64,000 nucleotides of DNA from JAFGAS01 sp963809875 (lineage in GTDB: Bacteria > Desulfobacterota > Zymogenia > Zymogenales > Zymogenaceae). Shown here one piece after another: positions 37,196 through 45,948 of the stretch. Positions within the stretch are counted from its first letter, which is position 1; the number at the start of each line of letters is the position of its first letter. The stretch is taken from the NCBI GenBank assembly GCA_963809875.1, contig CAWELC010000005.1:558001-622000 (forward strand), written 5' to 3'. The translations under genes were made by a program, and so were the position numbers. A model generated the notes under the pieces. That model ran no database searches. It was not told where the DNA came from and saw only the letters and a list, made by a program, of their open reading frames with translations.

Positions 37196-39040
37196 TTAGA
37201 ACGCGAAGCTCTCGTCCGCGATCTCGAGGTAGGCGTCTTCCTCGGATTTCAGCTGTGCGACCTTGCCGCTGACGCGGGGCAGGATGTTGCCGATATAGAA
37301 CTTGGCGCCGTTGACTTTTCCGGCGTAGAACGCCGTCTCAACGCTGTCTGCCGCCTTCTTGGCCAGATCCGCGCCCTTGAGGCCGCCCAGCTTCGGGTAG
37401 GCGATAGTCATCTGCCAGAGGAGCTGCCACCCGATAACGAGGTCGCCCATCAGCTCCATGAGCGGCACGGCATTGCCGAAGATGACTCCCATCTTGCCCT
37501 TGCCCAACAGGCCCTGCTGGAAGGCGACCGCCTCCTCCATTCCGGCCAGTGCGTCCTTGACCGCCGCCGCGTAGGGCTTGAGGTCGGCCACCTTGTTTGC
37601 CGTATCGAGGGTCTTATTCACCTCTTCCTTGAAGAAGGCGAAGTTGACCAGTCCGTTGAGCAGCATCTTCCTGAACATGAAGTCCATGGCCTGGATGCCG
37701 TTGGTGCCCTCGTAGAGGGATGCGATCTTGCAGTCTCGGGCGTACTGCTCCACCGGATAGTCGCGCGTGAAGCCGTACCCGCCGTATACCTGGATGGCCT
37801 GCCCGGTGATGTCCCATACCATGTCGGTCTCATAGCCCTTGCAGATAGGGATGAGCAGGTCAAGAAGTCCCTGCCAGCGGTCCTTTTCGGGGCCCTGGGT
37901 GGTCTCGATGTTGTCGATGCAGTAGCCCATGTAATACTGGAGGCCGCGCATGCCTTCCACATAGGCCTTCATGCGGACCAGCATCCGGCGCACGTCCGGG
38001 TGTTGGATGATCGCGACGCTGGGCGAGTCCTTTTCCTGCATCTTGGTGTAGTGGATGCCCTGGACGCGCTCCTTGGCGTACTTGACGGCATGGAGATAGG
38101 CGGCCGAGCTCGTGGACAGGCCCTGGAGGCCGACGAACATCCGCTCCTCGTTCATCATCATGAACATGATCTTCATGCCCTTCATCCGGTCGCCGAGCAG
38201 GTAGCCCACGCACTTGCCGTTTTCACCGAAGACAAGCTGGGTCGTCGGCGATCCGTGGATGCCCATCTTCTCCTCGATGCCCGCGCAGTAGAGGTCGTTG
38301 GCCTTGCCGGGCGTCCCGTCGGCATTGGGGATGAATTTCGGGACGATGAAGATCGAGATGCCCTTGGTTCCCGGCGGGTCGCCCTCGATCCGGGCCAGCA
38401 CCATGTGGATAATGTTTTCGGACAGGTCGTGTTCGCCGGAGGTGATGAAGGTCTTGTTGCCGACTATGGACCAGGTCCCGTCGGGGTTCGCCGTAGCCTT
38501 GGTCTTCAGCGCCCCGACCTCCGACCCCGCGCCGGGCTCGGTGAGGCACATGGTGCCCAGCCAGTTCCCCTCGTACATCTTATAGAGGTACATGTTCTTC
38601 TGCTCTTCGGTTCCGAAAACCTCGACCATCCGGGCCGACCCGTGAGAGAGGCCGGGGAACGCGATGAAGGCGAAGTTACAGCCGACGAACATCTCCATGC
38701 ATGACATATACAGGGAATAGGGAAGGCCCTGACCGCCGACCTCCGGGCTCTCGGCCATAGCTATCCAGCCGCCGGCCTTGTAGGCCTCCAGTGCTTTCTT
38801 GAAGCTCGGAGGGGTTGTGACACTCCTGGTCTTGGCGTCGTAGACGGCCCCGATCTTATCGCTCTCGGCATAGGTCGGCTCGATGTAGTTGACGGCCATC
38901 TTCTCGGCCTCGTCCAGCACCATCTCGAAGACATCCTTGCTGTGGTCGGCGTATTTAGGCCGCTCGCACAGCTTATCGATGCCCAACTGCTCATAGAGGA
39001 CGAATCGGGCGTCCCGCATGTCCATAATAAGGTTGCTCAT
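37196..39040 (-). CDS. Acyl-CoA dehydrogenase with C-terminal AidB-like/PF12806-type domain
   Basis: The 614-residue protein catalyses FAD-dependent alpha,beta-dehydrogenation of an acyl-CoA. Core motifs are MCLTEPGAGSEVGALKTKA (FAD/substrate contact) and FITSGEHDLSEN. The catalytic Glu region is ASLYEGTNGIQAMDF, and QVYGGYGFTRDYPVEQ comes before it. The extra C-terminal 130 residues (VKDALAGMEEAVAFQQG...YIGNILPRV) are typical of the 600-aa subgroup found in anaerobic fatty-acid or aromatic degraders. The chain-length preference is unknown. A perfect FadR-type operator lies 140 bases before the start, and a strong terminator follows. Confidence 0.92.
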   Translation of the reverse strand: MSNLIMDMRDARFVLYEQLGIDKLCERPKYADHSKDVFEMVLDEAEKMAVNYIEPTYAESDKIGAVYDAKTRSVTTPPSFKKALEAYKAGGWIAMAESPEVGGQGLPYSLYMSCMEMFVGCNFAFIAFPGLSHGSARMVEVFGTEEQKNMYLYKMYEGNWLGTMCLTEPGAGSEVGALKTKATANPDGTWSIVGNKTFITSGEHDLSENIIHMVLARIEGDPPGTKGISIFIVPKFIPNADGTPGKANDLYCAGIEEKMGIHGSPTTQLVFGENGKCVGYLLGDRMKGMKIMFMMMNEERMFVGLQGLSTSSAAYLHAVKYAKERVQGIHYTKMQEKDSPSVAIIQHPDVRRMLVRMKAYVEGMRGLQYYMGYCIDNIETTQGPEKDRWQGLLDLLIPICKGYETDMVWDITGQAIQVYGGYGFTRDYPVEQYARDCKIASLYEGTNGIQAMDFMFRKMLLNGLVNFAFFKEEVNKTLDTANKVADLKPYAAAVKDALAGMEEAVAFQQGLLGKGKMGVIFGNAVPLMELMGDLVIGWQLLWQMTIAYPKLGGLKGADLAKKAADSVETAFYAGKVNGAKFYIGNILPRVSGKVAQLKSEEDAYLEIADESFAF

Positions 39041-39179
39041 CTCTCATCTCCCCTAAAATTATTGTATTATTGACTGAAAGGATTTTCCGCCGGGCGACGA
39101 ATCACACGGTGATGACCCGTCGGCGACGGCCATAGTCACGGGGGATAGGGCATTCTTGCCGCTGCCCCTGCGTCCTCCC

Positions 39180-39197
39180 TGAATGAATAGTCATTCA
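39180..39197. promoter_or_regulatory. FadR-type operator
   Basis: TGAATGAATAGTCATTCA is a perfect 7-4-7 inverted repeat. It matches the published consensus of the Bacillus subtilis TetR-family regulator FadR (TGAATGAMTANTCATTCA). It lies about 140 bases before the acyl-CoA dehydrogenase start. The regulator is not encoded in this window. Confidence 0.8.
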
Positions 39198-39553
39198 CCC
39201 CCCACCGATATTTCCTATCATTTGGGCGGAGATATGTCAAGAAAATTGTTCTCAAGCGCCTCCCGGGTCCCTGCACCCCGAAAGCCGTGCGGCACCTCCG
39301 AATCGGTCGCGTCACTGAAACATCGCGGGGAGATGCCGCGTACCTGCCGAGAAAAGGAGAGCCTGGTGCAACGATTCGACAAAAAAAGGCTCAGGGACTG
39401 CAATACGTCATAATTCTGTGGAAAATTGAGCGGGAGTTCTGATACAATTTTCGTATAAAAACTCGTGTGCCGTTTGAATACACAGGACCGGCGATTTGAG
39501 GGCTACGGAGCCCGGCCGTGTCAGCGGTATCATCGGCTTGTTGAGGAAACCCC

Positions 39554-40141
39554 ATGTTTGCCGATTTTCCGTTCTGGGAGTATGTCGGAATCCCCCTTCT
39601 CATCTGTCTTGCGCGGATCTGTGACGTGACCCTCGGGACGATCCGCATCATGTACGTCGCCCGCGGGATCAAGGCGCTGTCGGCGATCCTCGGCTTTTTT
39701 GAGGTCCTGATCTGGCTCTTTGCCATCGGGCAGATCATCAGCAACCTGACCAACGTCGTGAACTATATTGCCTTCGGAACGGGTTACGCGCTGGGCAACT
39801 ACGTGGGGATCACCATCGAGGAGAAGCTCTCGGTGGGGGTCCTGATGCTTCGGATCATCACAAGGGAGAAGGCCGATACACTCGTGGATGCACTCCAAGG
39901 GGCCGGCTTCGGGATCACCGCCGTCGACGCCAGGGGGATCTATGGGCCGGTGGACGTTATCTTCACCGTGATTAAACGCAAGGACCTGAAAAACGCCGTT
40001 GAGATCATCAAGAAGCATCACCCCCAGGCCGTCTACTCCGTCCAGGACGTGAAGTCGGTCAGCGCCGCCCCATTCCCCCGTATAAACGGGAGAGAAACGA
40101 CGATACAGCGGCTGATGGCCGCCCTCACACAGCGGAAGTGA
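39554..40141 (+). CDS. DUF5698/DUF2179 (UPF0316) membrane protein
   Basis: The 195-residue protein has three N-terminal helices (about 8-100) with LLICLARICDVTLGTIRIMYVARGIK, diagnostic of UPF0316. The following cytoplasmic domain (about 100-175) shows IITREKADTLVDALQGAGFGITAVDARGIYGPVDVIFTVIKRKDLKNAVEII, the DUF2179 PII-like fold. Some DUF2179 domains bind nucleotides. The role is unknown. It is a single gene followed after about 150 bases by the orotate phosphoribosyltransferase gene. Confidence 0.9.
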   Translation: MFADFPFWEYVGIPLLICLARICDVTLGTIRIMYVARGIKALSAILGFFEVLIWLFAIGQIISNLTNVVNYIAFGTGYALGNYVGITIEEKLSVGVLMLRIITREKADTLVDALQGAGFGITAVDARGIYGPVDVIFTVIKRKDLKNAVEIIKKHHPQAVYSVQDVKSVSAAPFPRINGRETTIQRLMAALTQRK

Positions 40142-40291
40142 TCCGGCGATCCGGCTCAATCGCCGAAACGGGGCGGGAGGTACCGGGGGAAAAGGAGTAG
40201 ACTCCGGATCGCCCTGGAAGGATCAGGCCATTTGCCTTGGCCTGCGGCCGGGGCCGGCGGCGGGCCCGGGATACAGAAAGGATACATCGCC

Positions 40292-40963
40292 ATGCTGGAA
40301 TATCAGAAAAAAGCCGTGCGTCTCCTGATCGAAAGCGGCGCCCTGCGCTTCGGGGACTTTGTCCTCAAGAGCGGAAGAAAATCCCCCTATTTCGTTAATA
40401 TCGGGGACATTGCCGATGGAGACTCCATCGCGGATCTCGGTAAGATACTCTCTGAAAAGATTGTTGTCGATATCGGTACGGCCAACTTTGACGTCCTGTT
40501 CGGGCCGGCCTACAAGGGGATCGTGCTGGCATCAGTGACCGCTGCCTGCCTCTCGCTGGAGTATGAGATATCCAAGGGCTTCTGTTTCGACCGCAAGGAG
40601 GCCAAGGCGCATGGCGAGGGAGGGAGCTTCGTGGGGTGCGATCTGATGGGTACGAAGAAGCGCCTCCTGCTCGTCGATGACGTGATCACCGACGGCAGGA
40701 CGAAGATCGAGACGATCGGCCGGATCACGTCAGAGACTAAAGGCGTCGTGACCGGCATCCTCTCGGTGGTGGACCGAATGGAAAGAGATGACGCCGGCCG
40801 CCTTTTCTCCGCGGTCATCGCCGAGACGACCGGGGTGCCGGTCTGGTCAGTGGTCGATCTTTCCGATATCGTCGGGTTCATACGGGAGGTGGGCACCGAA
40901 AGTCTCGGCGTACCCGGGAGCGCCGTTGACGCGCTGGACGCGCTCACACGTTCCGGGCGCTGA
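40292..40963 (+). CDS. pyrE: Orotate phosphoribosyltransferase
   Basis: The 223-residue protein converts orotate and PRPP to orotidine 5'-phosphate in pyrimidine synthesis. It has FVLKSGRKSPYFVNIG at the N-terminus, FGPAYKGIVLASVTA, FDRKEAKAHGEGG (the flexible catalytic loop) and the PRPP motif LLLVDDVITDGRTKIETI. ATG 40292 is preceded by AAAGGA at proper spacing; a longer frame from 40232 lacks a ribosome site. Length is normal for the longer, yeast-like OPRT subgroup. Confidence 0.93.
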   Translation: MLEYQKKAVRLLIESGALRFGDFVLKSGRKSPYFVNIGDIADGDSIADLGKILSEKIVVDIGTANFDVLFGPAYKGIVLASVTAACLSLEYEISKGFCFDRKEAKAHGEGGSFVGCDLMGTKKRLLLVDDVITDGRTKIETIGRITSETKGVVTGILSVVDRMERDDAGRLFSAVIAETTGVPVWSVVDLSDIVGFIREVGTESLGVPGSAVDALDALTRSGR

Positions 40964-41104
40964 CGGACAGCGTCCCTGCCCGGGGCCGGACGGATATCGG
41001 CAGGAGGCCGGTAACCGTGCCGTTATCGTCCTGAGGCGGCGGGGACGCCGGCTGTGGGGCGAGGTGAGGCGGGACCGGAGAGGAGCTGCTCCGCGCTTTC
41101 CTCC

Positions 41105-41476
41105 CTACTCGATGCGGACCAGCGCAGAGTGGATCGATATCAGCTTCTGCGAGTAAGATTCCGAAAAGGTACAGCCGGTTATCGCCACGGCCATAGAGGT
41201 ATCGGCGACAACGGCCACCCCCTCCCCGATAAACGTCGAGTTGGTTACGTCGATGTTCCAGCAGTGCACAAGGACGAGGTTCTTAACCGTGCAGTCGATG
41301 AGGTCCACGTTGAAGCAATTGACCAGGGTCAGGGTATCATAGGTCACCCCGACGATGTCGAGGTTGAGCTTTCCCGTTATTGTTGTGGTGGTCGATTCCT
41401 CGGACGTTTGCCCCCACGCCGGAGGAAAAAGGGCTACCATCGATATCATGAGTGCGAGGAGAAAGATTTTTTTCAT
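41105..41476 (-). CDS. Small secreted protein with beta-helix-like repeats
   Basis: The 123-residue protein has a signal peptide (1-22, ending in AWGQ). The rest consists of short repeats of about ten residues with hydrophobic/Asn/Cys/Thr pattern (LNLDIVGVTYD, LVNCFNVDLIDCTV, LVHCWNIDVTNSTF). They look like rungs of a right-handed beta-helix. Asn-Cys ladders of this kind often stack inside such helices. It is too short for an enzyme of the pectate-lyase type and may be a surface or matrix component. RBS AGGAGG is present. The family is not recognised. Confidence 0.7.
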   Translation of the reverse strand: MKKIFLLALMISMVALFPPAWGQTSEESTTTTITGKLNLDIVGVTYDTLTLVNCFNVDLIDCTVKNLVLVHCWNIDVTNSTFIGEGVAVVADTSMAVAITGCTFSESYSQKLISIHSALVRIE

Positions 41477-41545
41477 GGGCGGCTCCCTCCTGGGTTGGTC
41501 GAGTGAGGATAATGCCTATACCCGTTGCAGATTCCCGTTGCTGAT

Positions 41546-42109
41546 TTATGCCGACGCGGGCTTGTTTTTCATTTTCCTGACGACGAGCGCCGTGATGGCG
41601 ACGAGCCAAAAGATGACGACTACGGCAAGCAGCGCGAACTTCACCGATGCACACGTCCCGGCGATGAGGGGATAGTGATCGGGTATATTCCGTGAAGACC
41701 TGATAATGAGCAGGAGGAAGGTATTTTCAATGACGTCGGCGATCCCCGAGATGATGGGGAGGTAGGCGACCGCCCGAATCAGTCTGCGAAGGGACCCTGA
41801 TGCAAGGAGTGAGAAAAGCATCGTGGCCGAAAAGAAGAGGAGGACGTAGGCGGGGATAAAGAGGAAGTCAATTTTGATGCTCTTTCCGGCCAGGATAGTG
41901 AGCTCAGGCCCCCAGGTATCGATCATCTTCAGGGCGTCCGGCGCTTTCCAGGCCAGCTCATACGCGACGATCCCGTTGTGCGGCGGGTTTTCCATAAGAC
42001 GCGCGTCGATTTTTCGCATGGACAGCCAGGGCCAGAGGGCAGCAAGGATCGAGATGATCAACAGCACCCACAGCACCCGCGATGTGAGCCTATTTCGTTC
42101 GGTTTGCAT
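41546..42109 (-). CDS. Hypothetical membrane protein with four helices
   Basis: The 187-residue protein has a first transmembrane helix (residues 10-30), a soluble extracytoplasmic segment (about 31-78: ARLMENPPHNGIVAYELAWKAPDALKMIDTWG) and three further helices (about 80-105, 112-135, 150-178). The C-terminus is basic. No family was recognised. It precedes the beta-helix-like gene by 70 bases on the same strand, so the two may form a transcription unit. Confidence 0.7.
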   Translation of the reverse strand: MQTERNRLTSRVLWVLLIISILAALWPWLSMRKIDARLMENPPHNGIVAYELAWKAPDALKMIDTWGPELTILAGKSIKIDFLFIPAYVLLFFSATMLFSLLASGSLRRLIRAVAYLPIISGIADVIENTFLLLIIRSSRNIPDHYPLIAGTCASVKFALLAVVVIFWLVAITALVVRKMKNKPASA

Positions 42110-42443
42110 GATTTTACCCCCGGGACGTTGGATATCGCCGAAATAGACGACGCCTGTTCTCCCTTCTCCTCCTTATACAGGAAAAACGCGGGTAAATCAA
42201 CACTTTTCGTTTTCCCACGGCCGACACGTAACGTTTTCGACGCGTGAAAGTGCCGGGTCGTCCTTCAGATTCCGAAGCCGATTGGGCTACCGCTCAGCTT
42301 CTTACCCCGTTTCGCCGTCCTCCCCGGACTTCTTACCAATCGGGCTCTCAGGCGATACCGCATGATTCGCGTGGCGACGCACACATCCATATTCACATGA
42401 GCAATCCCGCATCGGAGTGCTCGCGGGTATCTTCAGAATACCC

Positions 42444-42472
42444 TTGACAACACCTGAAAATATCCCTATTAT
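42444..42472 (+). promoter_or_regulatory. Sigma-70-type promoter before the REC-PAS gene
   Basis: TTGACA (42444-42449) and TATTAT (42467-42472) are 17 bases apart. The leader to the start codon is about 165 bases. Confidence 0.65.
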
Positions 42473-42644
42473 CCGCTACTATATAAGGTCATTATCCGAT
42501 ACCCCGTTGATGGGTCCACCCGGCCCTTACGACTTGCCTTCCCTGCCGTGCGTTTCTCTCTCCTATTCGAATACCCACGGTGCGGCGGGCAATGAGCCGC
42601 AGGCCGCCGATCTATCATCGGGGTAACCGCCGGCAAACAAACGT

Positions 42645-44186
42645 ATGGAACGTGAACGTGTTTCCACCCTTGTCATCGAGAGCGAGCCGGGATACGCCAA
42701 GCTCGTCTACGATATGCTCGTATCCTCCAAGGAGATCGCGTTTGAGCCGATCATCGCGGGATCGCTTGCCGAGGGTATCGACTACCTCGCGACAGGTGCG
42801 GTGGATGTCATCGTGCTGGATCCGGTTCTACCGGACAGCTACGGCCTGGATACCTTCATGAGGATACAGGAAGCGGCCCCGGATGTCCCGGTGGTGATCT
42901 ACTCGTCTATTGCCGACGCCGCGGCTGCGCTCTCATCGGTCAAATGGGGCGCAGAAGATTACATCTACCAGGGCGAGGCGACGCCAAAACTGATCTGGAG
43001 ATCTCTCTCGTTCGCCATCGAGCGACACCGTAACCGGGAGCTCCTCCGCCAGTCGGAGGAGCAGTTCCGCGCCCAGTATATGGGGATACCGATCCCCACG
43101 TATACATTTCGTAGGATAGACGGTCAGTTCATCTGCGTCGACCTTAACGAGGCAGCAGCCCAAAAGCTCCAGAAACACGGGGCATCCGTCTTACTTGGCA
43201 TGCCGCTCGAGGATATGGTCGGCCCTAGTCCCGATATTCTGGCCGACATTTCGCGCTGCTTCGAAGAACGAACGACCATCAGATGGAAAGGATGGTATCC
43301 GCTGGGGACGGGAGAACGTCTCTTCGTTGAGTCAAGCTACGTTTTTATTCCCCCAGACCTTGTCATGGTCCACGTGGAAGACGTCACCGAGCGAACGCTG
43401 GCGCGGCTGGCCCTGGAAGAAAGCGAGCGCAAATATCGCACCCTCATTGAGGCGATTCCCAACGGGATCGAGGAGATCGATCGGGAAGGGACGATTACCT
43501 ACGCCAACGCCAGGTACGAGGAGATCTACGGCTTTTCGCCGGGGGAATCCGTCGGCAGGACGATATTCGACTTTTCGGCGGACGAGGCCGACAGGGTATG
43601 GCGTAAGGATCTGTTAAAACGGATAGTGAAGGAGCAGCCGGCTCCGATTCCCTATACCGTCCGGGCTCGGACCAGGGACGGAGAAATGAAGGATATTCAG
43701 ATTGACTGGAACTACAAGCGGGATCGGGATGGCGCGGTCCTCGGTTTCATCTCCGTCATTACCGACATTACGGAGCGCAAGCGGATCGAGGAGGCGCTTA
43801 AGGAGTCGGAAGAGACGTACCGCCTGCTGGTGGAAAACGCGACCGAGGGGATTTCGGTGACACAGGACGGGTGGATCAGATTTATCAACCAGGGCAATTG
43901 CGAGATACTGGGTTACAGCCGGCGTGAGCTGACGTCCCGACCATTCATAGAGTTTGTCCATCCCGATGATCAGGAGTTCGCCATCGGCCATTACCGTAAG
44001 ATCCTTAACGGGGTCTCCGTTTCCCAGTTCATCTCTTTTCGGGTGCTGGACAAATCGGGGATGATCAAGCGGGTGCTCCTCAATACCGTCCCCGTCACCT
44101 GGAAAGAGCGTCCCGCGGTGCTGACCTTCATGAACGATATTACCGACTATAGCCGAAAGGCGACGTCCGTTCAGTTTGCACCCTAG
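42645..44186 (+). CDS. REC domain protein with three PAS domains, no output domain
   Basis: The 513-residue protein starts with a receiver domain (residues 5-125). The phospho-acceptor Asp59 is in VIVLDPVLPDS, and the acidic pair is replaced by E-S-E. Three PAS domains follow: about 130-250, 255-380 (YRTLIEAIPNGIEEIDREGTITYAN) and 385-505 (YRLLVENATEGISVTQDGWIRFINQ). There is no histidine kinase, GGDEF or DNA-binding domain. It may act as an adaptor that senses and passes signals to a separate kinase or ATPase. It resembles the sensor part of the sigma-54 activator at 51305. Confidence 0.85.
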   Translation: MERERVSTLVIESEPGYAKLVYDMLVSSKEIAFEPIIAGSLAEGIDYLATGAVDVIVLDPVLPDSYGLDTFMRIQEAAPDVPVVIYSSIADAAAALSSVKWGAEDYIYQGEATPKLIWRSLSFAIERHRNRELLRQSEEQFRAQYMGIPIPTYTFRRIDGQFICVDLNEAAAQKLQKHGASVLLGMPLEDMVGPSPDILADISRCFEERTTIRWKGWYPLGTGERLFVESSYVFIPPDLVMVHVEDVTERTLARLALEESERKYRTLIEAIPNGIEEIDREGTITYANARYEEIYGFSPGESVGRTIFDFSADEADRVWRKDLLKRIVKEQPAPIPYTVRARTRDGEMKDIQIDWNYKRDRDGAVLGFISVITDITERKRIEEALKESEETYRLLVENATEGISVTQDGWIRFINQGNCEILGYSRRELTSRPFIEFVHPDDQEFAIGHYRKILNGVSVSQFISFRVLDKSGMIKRVLLNTVPVTWKERPAVLTFMNDITDYSRKATSVQFAP

Positions 44187-44239
44187 GGCGCGGCCGGAGC
44201 TCCCATCAAATGCCTCTGTGCGCCCGTACACGTTTTCTT

Positions 44240-44267
44240 TTGACCTGGAAGAAAAGTGTGATAGAAT
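44240..44267 (+). promoter_or_regulatory. Sigma-70-type promoter before the beta-flower gene
   Basis: TTGACC (44240-44245) and TAGAAT (44262-44267) are 16 bases apart, 30 bases before the start codon. Confidence 0.55.
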
Positions 44268-44296
44268 AACTTCTGTTTTCCATGCGGAGCATTTTT

Positions 44297-44731
44297 ATGA
44301 AGCGGGTAATCGGGATTACCCTTTGCTGCATCATCGGTCTGACCGCATTTGCCGTTGCGGCGGGCGATATCGAGATACGCGGGCCGCTCTTTGTCCCGGT
44401 AGCCTATATAACCGAGCGCGGTAAGATCATGGACGAGAATCATGTCCTGATCGGCCGGATCGATAAAGAGGGTATCGTGTACGACGTCGGGAATAAGCAT
44501 CTTGGCTTCATCGAGGAAGACCTGACCGTCCTTGACACACATTACAAAACGGTGGCGTCGGTCGACCCGAGCGGAATCATGACCGATGGAACCGGCGTTG
44601 CCATCGGCTCCGTCTCGGAAACCAGAATATCGGATGCACAAGAGCAGCCCATCATACGATATGAAGGAACGCAGGACAAACGGGCGATCCTGGCCTACTT
44701 CTTCTTTTTTTCGGGCGGGTTCCCAAACTGA
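44297..44731 (+). CDS. Secreted 5-fold beta-flower-like protein
   Basis: The 144-residue protein has a signal peptide (about 1-22). Four or five copies of a short repeat follow, of the form 'G-x-I-x-D-x-x-x-x-x-I-G-x-I-D': RGKIMDENHVLIGRID, EGIVYDVGNKHLGFIE, SGIMTDGTGVAIGSV. This pattern is described as a 5-fold beta-flower. It forms a compact propeller-like fold, and its function is unknown. ATG 44297 has GGAG eight bases upstream and is preferred over the ATG at 44282. It ends in a hydrophobic YFFFFSGG segment, possibly a membrane anchor. Confidence 0.75.
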   Translation: MKRVIGITLCCIIGLTAFAVAAGDIEIRGPLFVPVAYITERGKIMDENHVLIGRIDKEGIVYDVGNKHLGFIEEDLTVLDTHYKTVASVDPSGIMTDGTGVAIGSVSETRISDAQEQPIIRYEGTQDKRAILAYFFFFSGGFPN

Positions 44732-44769
44732 GCGGGGCCCGTCTTTCTATCGACTATTCTGAGGTGTGA

Positions 44770-45540
44770 TTGGTGGTACCCGCGGAGAAAGAGCGAACGC
44801 TTGCGGTTTTTATTGACTTTGAGAATCTCGCCCTGGGATTCGTCAAGGAGAAGTCCGTTAAGTTTGATATAGAGAAGGCGCTCGAGCGCCTCGTGGACAA
44901 GGGCAAGATCATCGTCAAGAAGGCGTATGCCGACTGGACCCGTTTCGCGGAATATAAGAAGGCCCTCCACGAATCGGCGATCGAGCTCATCGAGATCCCC
45001 AAGCGGGGCATGACGGGCAAGAACTCGGCGGATATCCGGCTGGCGGTGGACGCCATGGATCTGTCGTATTCCAAGGACCACATCGATACGTTCGTGATCG
45101 TCTCGGGCGATTCGGACTTCTCGCCGCTGGTTTCCAAGCTCAAGGAAAACGGCAAGACGGTGATCGGGATGGGGATGAAGGACTCGACCTCGGACCTGCT
45201 CCTCGACAACTGCGACGAGTTCATCTACTACGAGGACCTGGAGCGGCCGCTCAGCAAGCCGCCCAAGGTCGATACGAGCCTCTCCAAGGAGAAGCAGGAG
45301 GCGTTCGCGCTGCTGGTCTCGTCGGTCACCGCACTCCAGCGGGAGAACAAGGACATCATCTACTCGTCGATGGTCAAGGACACCATGAAGCGCAAGCAGC
45401 CCTCGTTCAACGAGTCCTACCACGGCTACCGCTCCTTTTCCGACCTGCTGGAAGACGCCCAGAAACACGGCCTCATCACCCTCAAGATGAACGCCCGCAG
45501 CGGGACCTACACGGTCACGGGGTTCGGGAAGGTGGAGTAG
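44770..45540 (+). CDS. NYN domain RNase with C-terminal LOTUS/OST-HTH domain
   Basis: The 256-residue protein has an N-terminal NYN (PIN-like) nuclease domain. Its acidic metal-binding residues are visible in AVFIDFENLAL (Asp, Asn), KNSADIRLAVDAMDL and IVSGDSDFSPLV. After a linker, the C-terminal 75 residues fit an OST-HTH/LOTUS RNA-binding module (SSMVKDTMKRKQPSFNESYHGYRSFSDLLEDAQKHGLITL). It probably cleaves RNA bound by the LOTUS module. The start is TTG 44770 or GTG 44773, both behind GAGGTG. An intrinsic terminator follows. Confidence 0.9.
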   Translation: MVVPAEKERTLAVFIDFENLALGFVKEKSVKFDIEKALERLVDKGKIIVKKAYADWTRFAEYKKALHESAIELIEIPKRGMTGKNSADIRLAVDAMDLSYSKDHIDTFVIVSGDSDFSPLVSKLKENGKTVIGMGMKDSTSDLLLDNCDEFIYYEDLERPLSKPPKVDTSLSKEKQEAFALLVSSVTALQRENKDIIYSSMVKDTMKRKQPSFNESYHGYRSFSDLLEDAQKHGLITLKMNARSGTYTVTGFGKVE

Positions 45541-45564
45541 GGGAGGTATACGTCCGATCTTCGC

Positions 45565-45595
45565 AGACCCGCCCGTAAAGGCGGGTCTTTTGTTT
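45565..45595 (+). terminator. Rho-independent terminator after the NYN gene
   Basis: AGACCCGCC (45565-45573) pairs with GGCGGGTCT (45580-45588), followed by TTTGTTTT. Confidence 0.85.
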
Positions 45596-45688
45596 TCGGT
45601 TGTATGGCGGCATTCATGCCGCCCGGGGGGTGGGTGGCGCGGGTGAACCTTCGGTCGCCCGTGGGGAGATGGACTATCTCGCATCCAT

Positions 45689-45900
45689 TGTCATCGCGAG
45701 AAGACCCCATCGGGGCCGACGCGGCAATCCTCTAACTGTCACCGAGAACCACGCTCGTCATTGCGAGGAGCGGAGCGACGAAGCAATCTCCTGACCGTCA
45801 CCGTGTACTTCACTTCTCCCGCAGGGGCGGCGTGAACGACGCCCCTACGGGTGAGAATACGTTAGAGATGTTTGTAGGGGCGGTTCGAGAACCGCCCCTA
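45689..45900. repeat. Cluster of REP-like elements and palindromes
   Basis: Two copies of the CGTCATTGCGAG...GCAATC element occur at 45689-45733 and 45756-45795 (compare 36857-37121). They are followed by two GC-rich palindromes. The second (45875-45900) is a 12-bp stem, TAGGGGCGGTTC with its complement, and a 2-base loop. No gene is seen between 45541 and 45948. Confidence 0.75.
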
Positions 45901-45948
45901 TGGGTACAGTGAGCATCCGATGACAGTCGGGAAATTTTTCCCCCCACC

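Noticed and set aside
37175..38704. 509-codon plus-strand frame antisense to the acyl-CoA dehydrogenase
   Set aside because: Composition is Leu/His/Asp/Val low-complexity, as expected for an antisense shadow.
36857..45795. CRISPR-like interpretation of the repeated elements
   Set aside because: Copies are few, unequally spaced, in both orientations and palindromic, and there are no cas genes.
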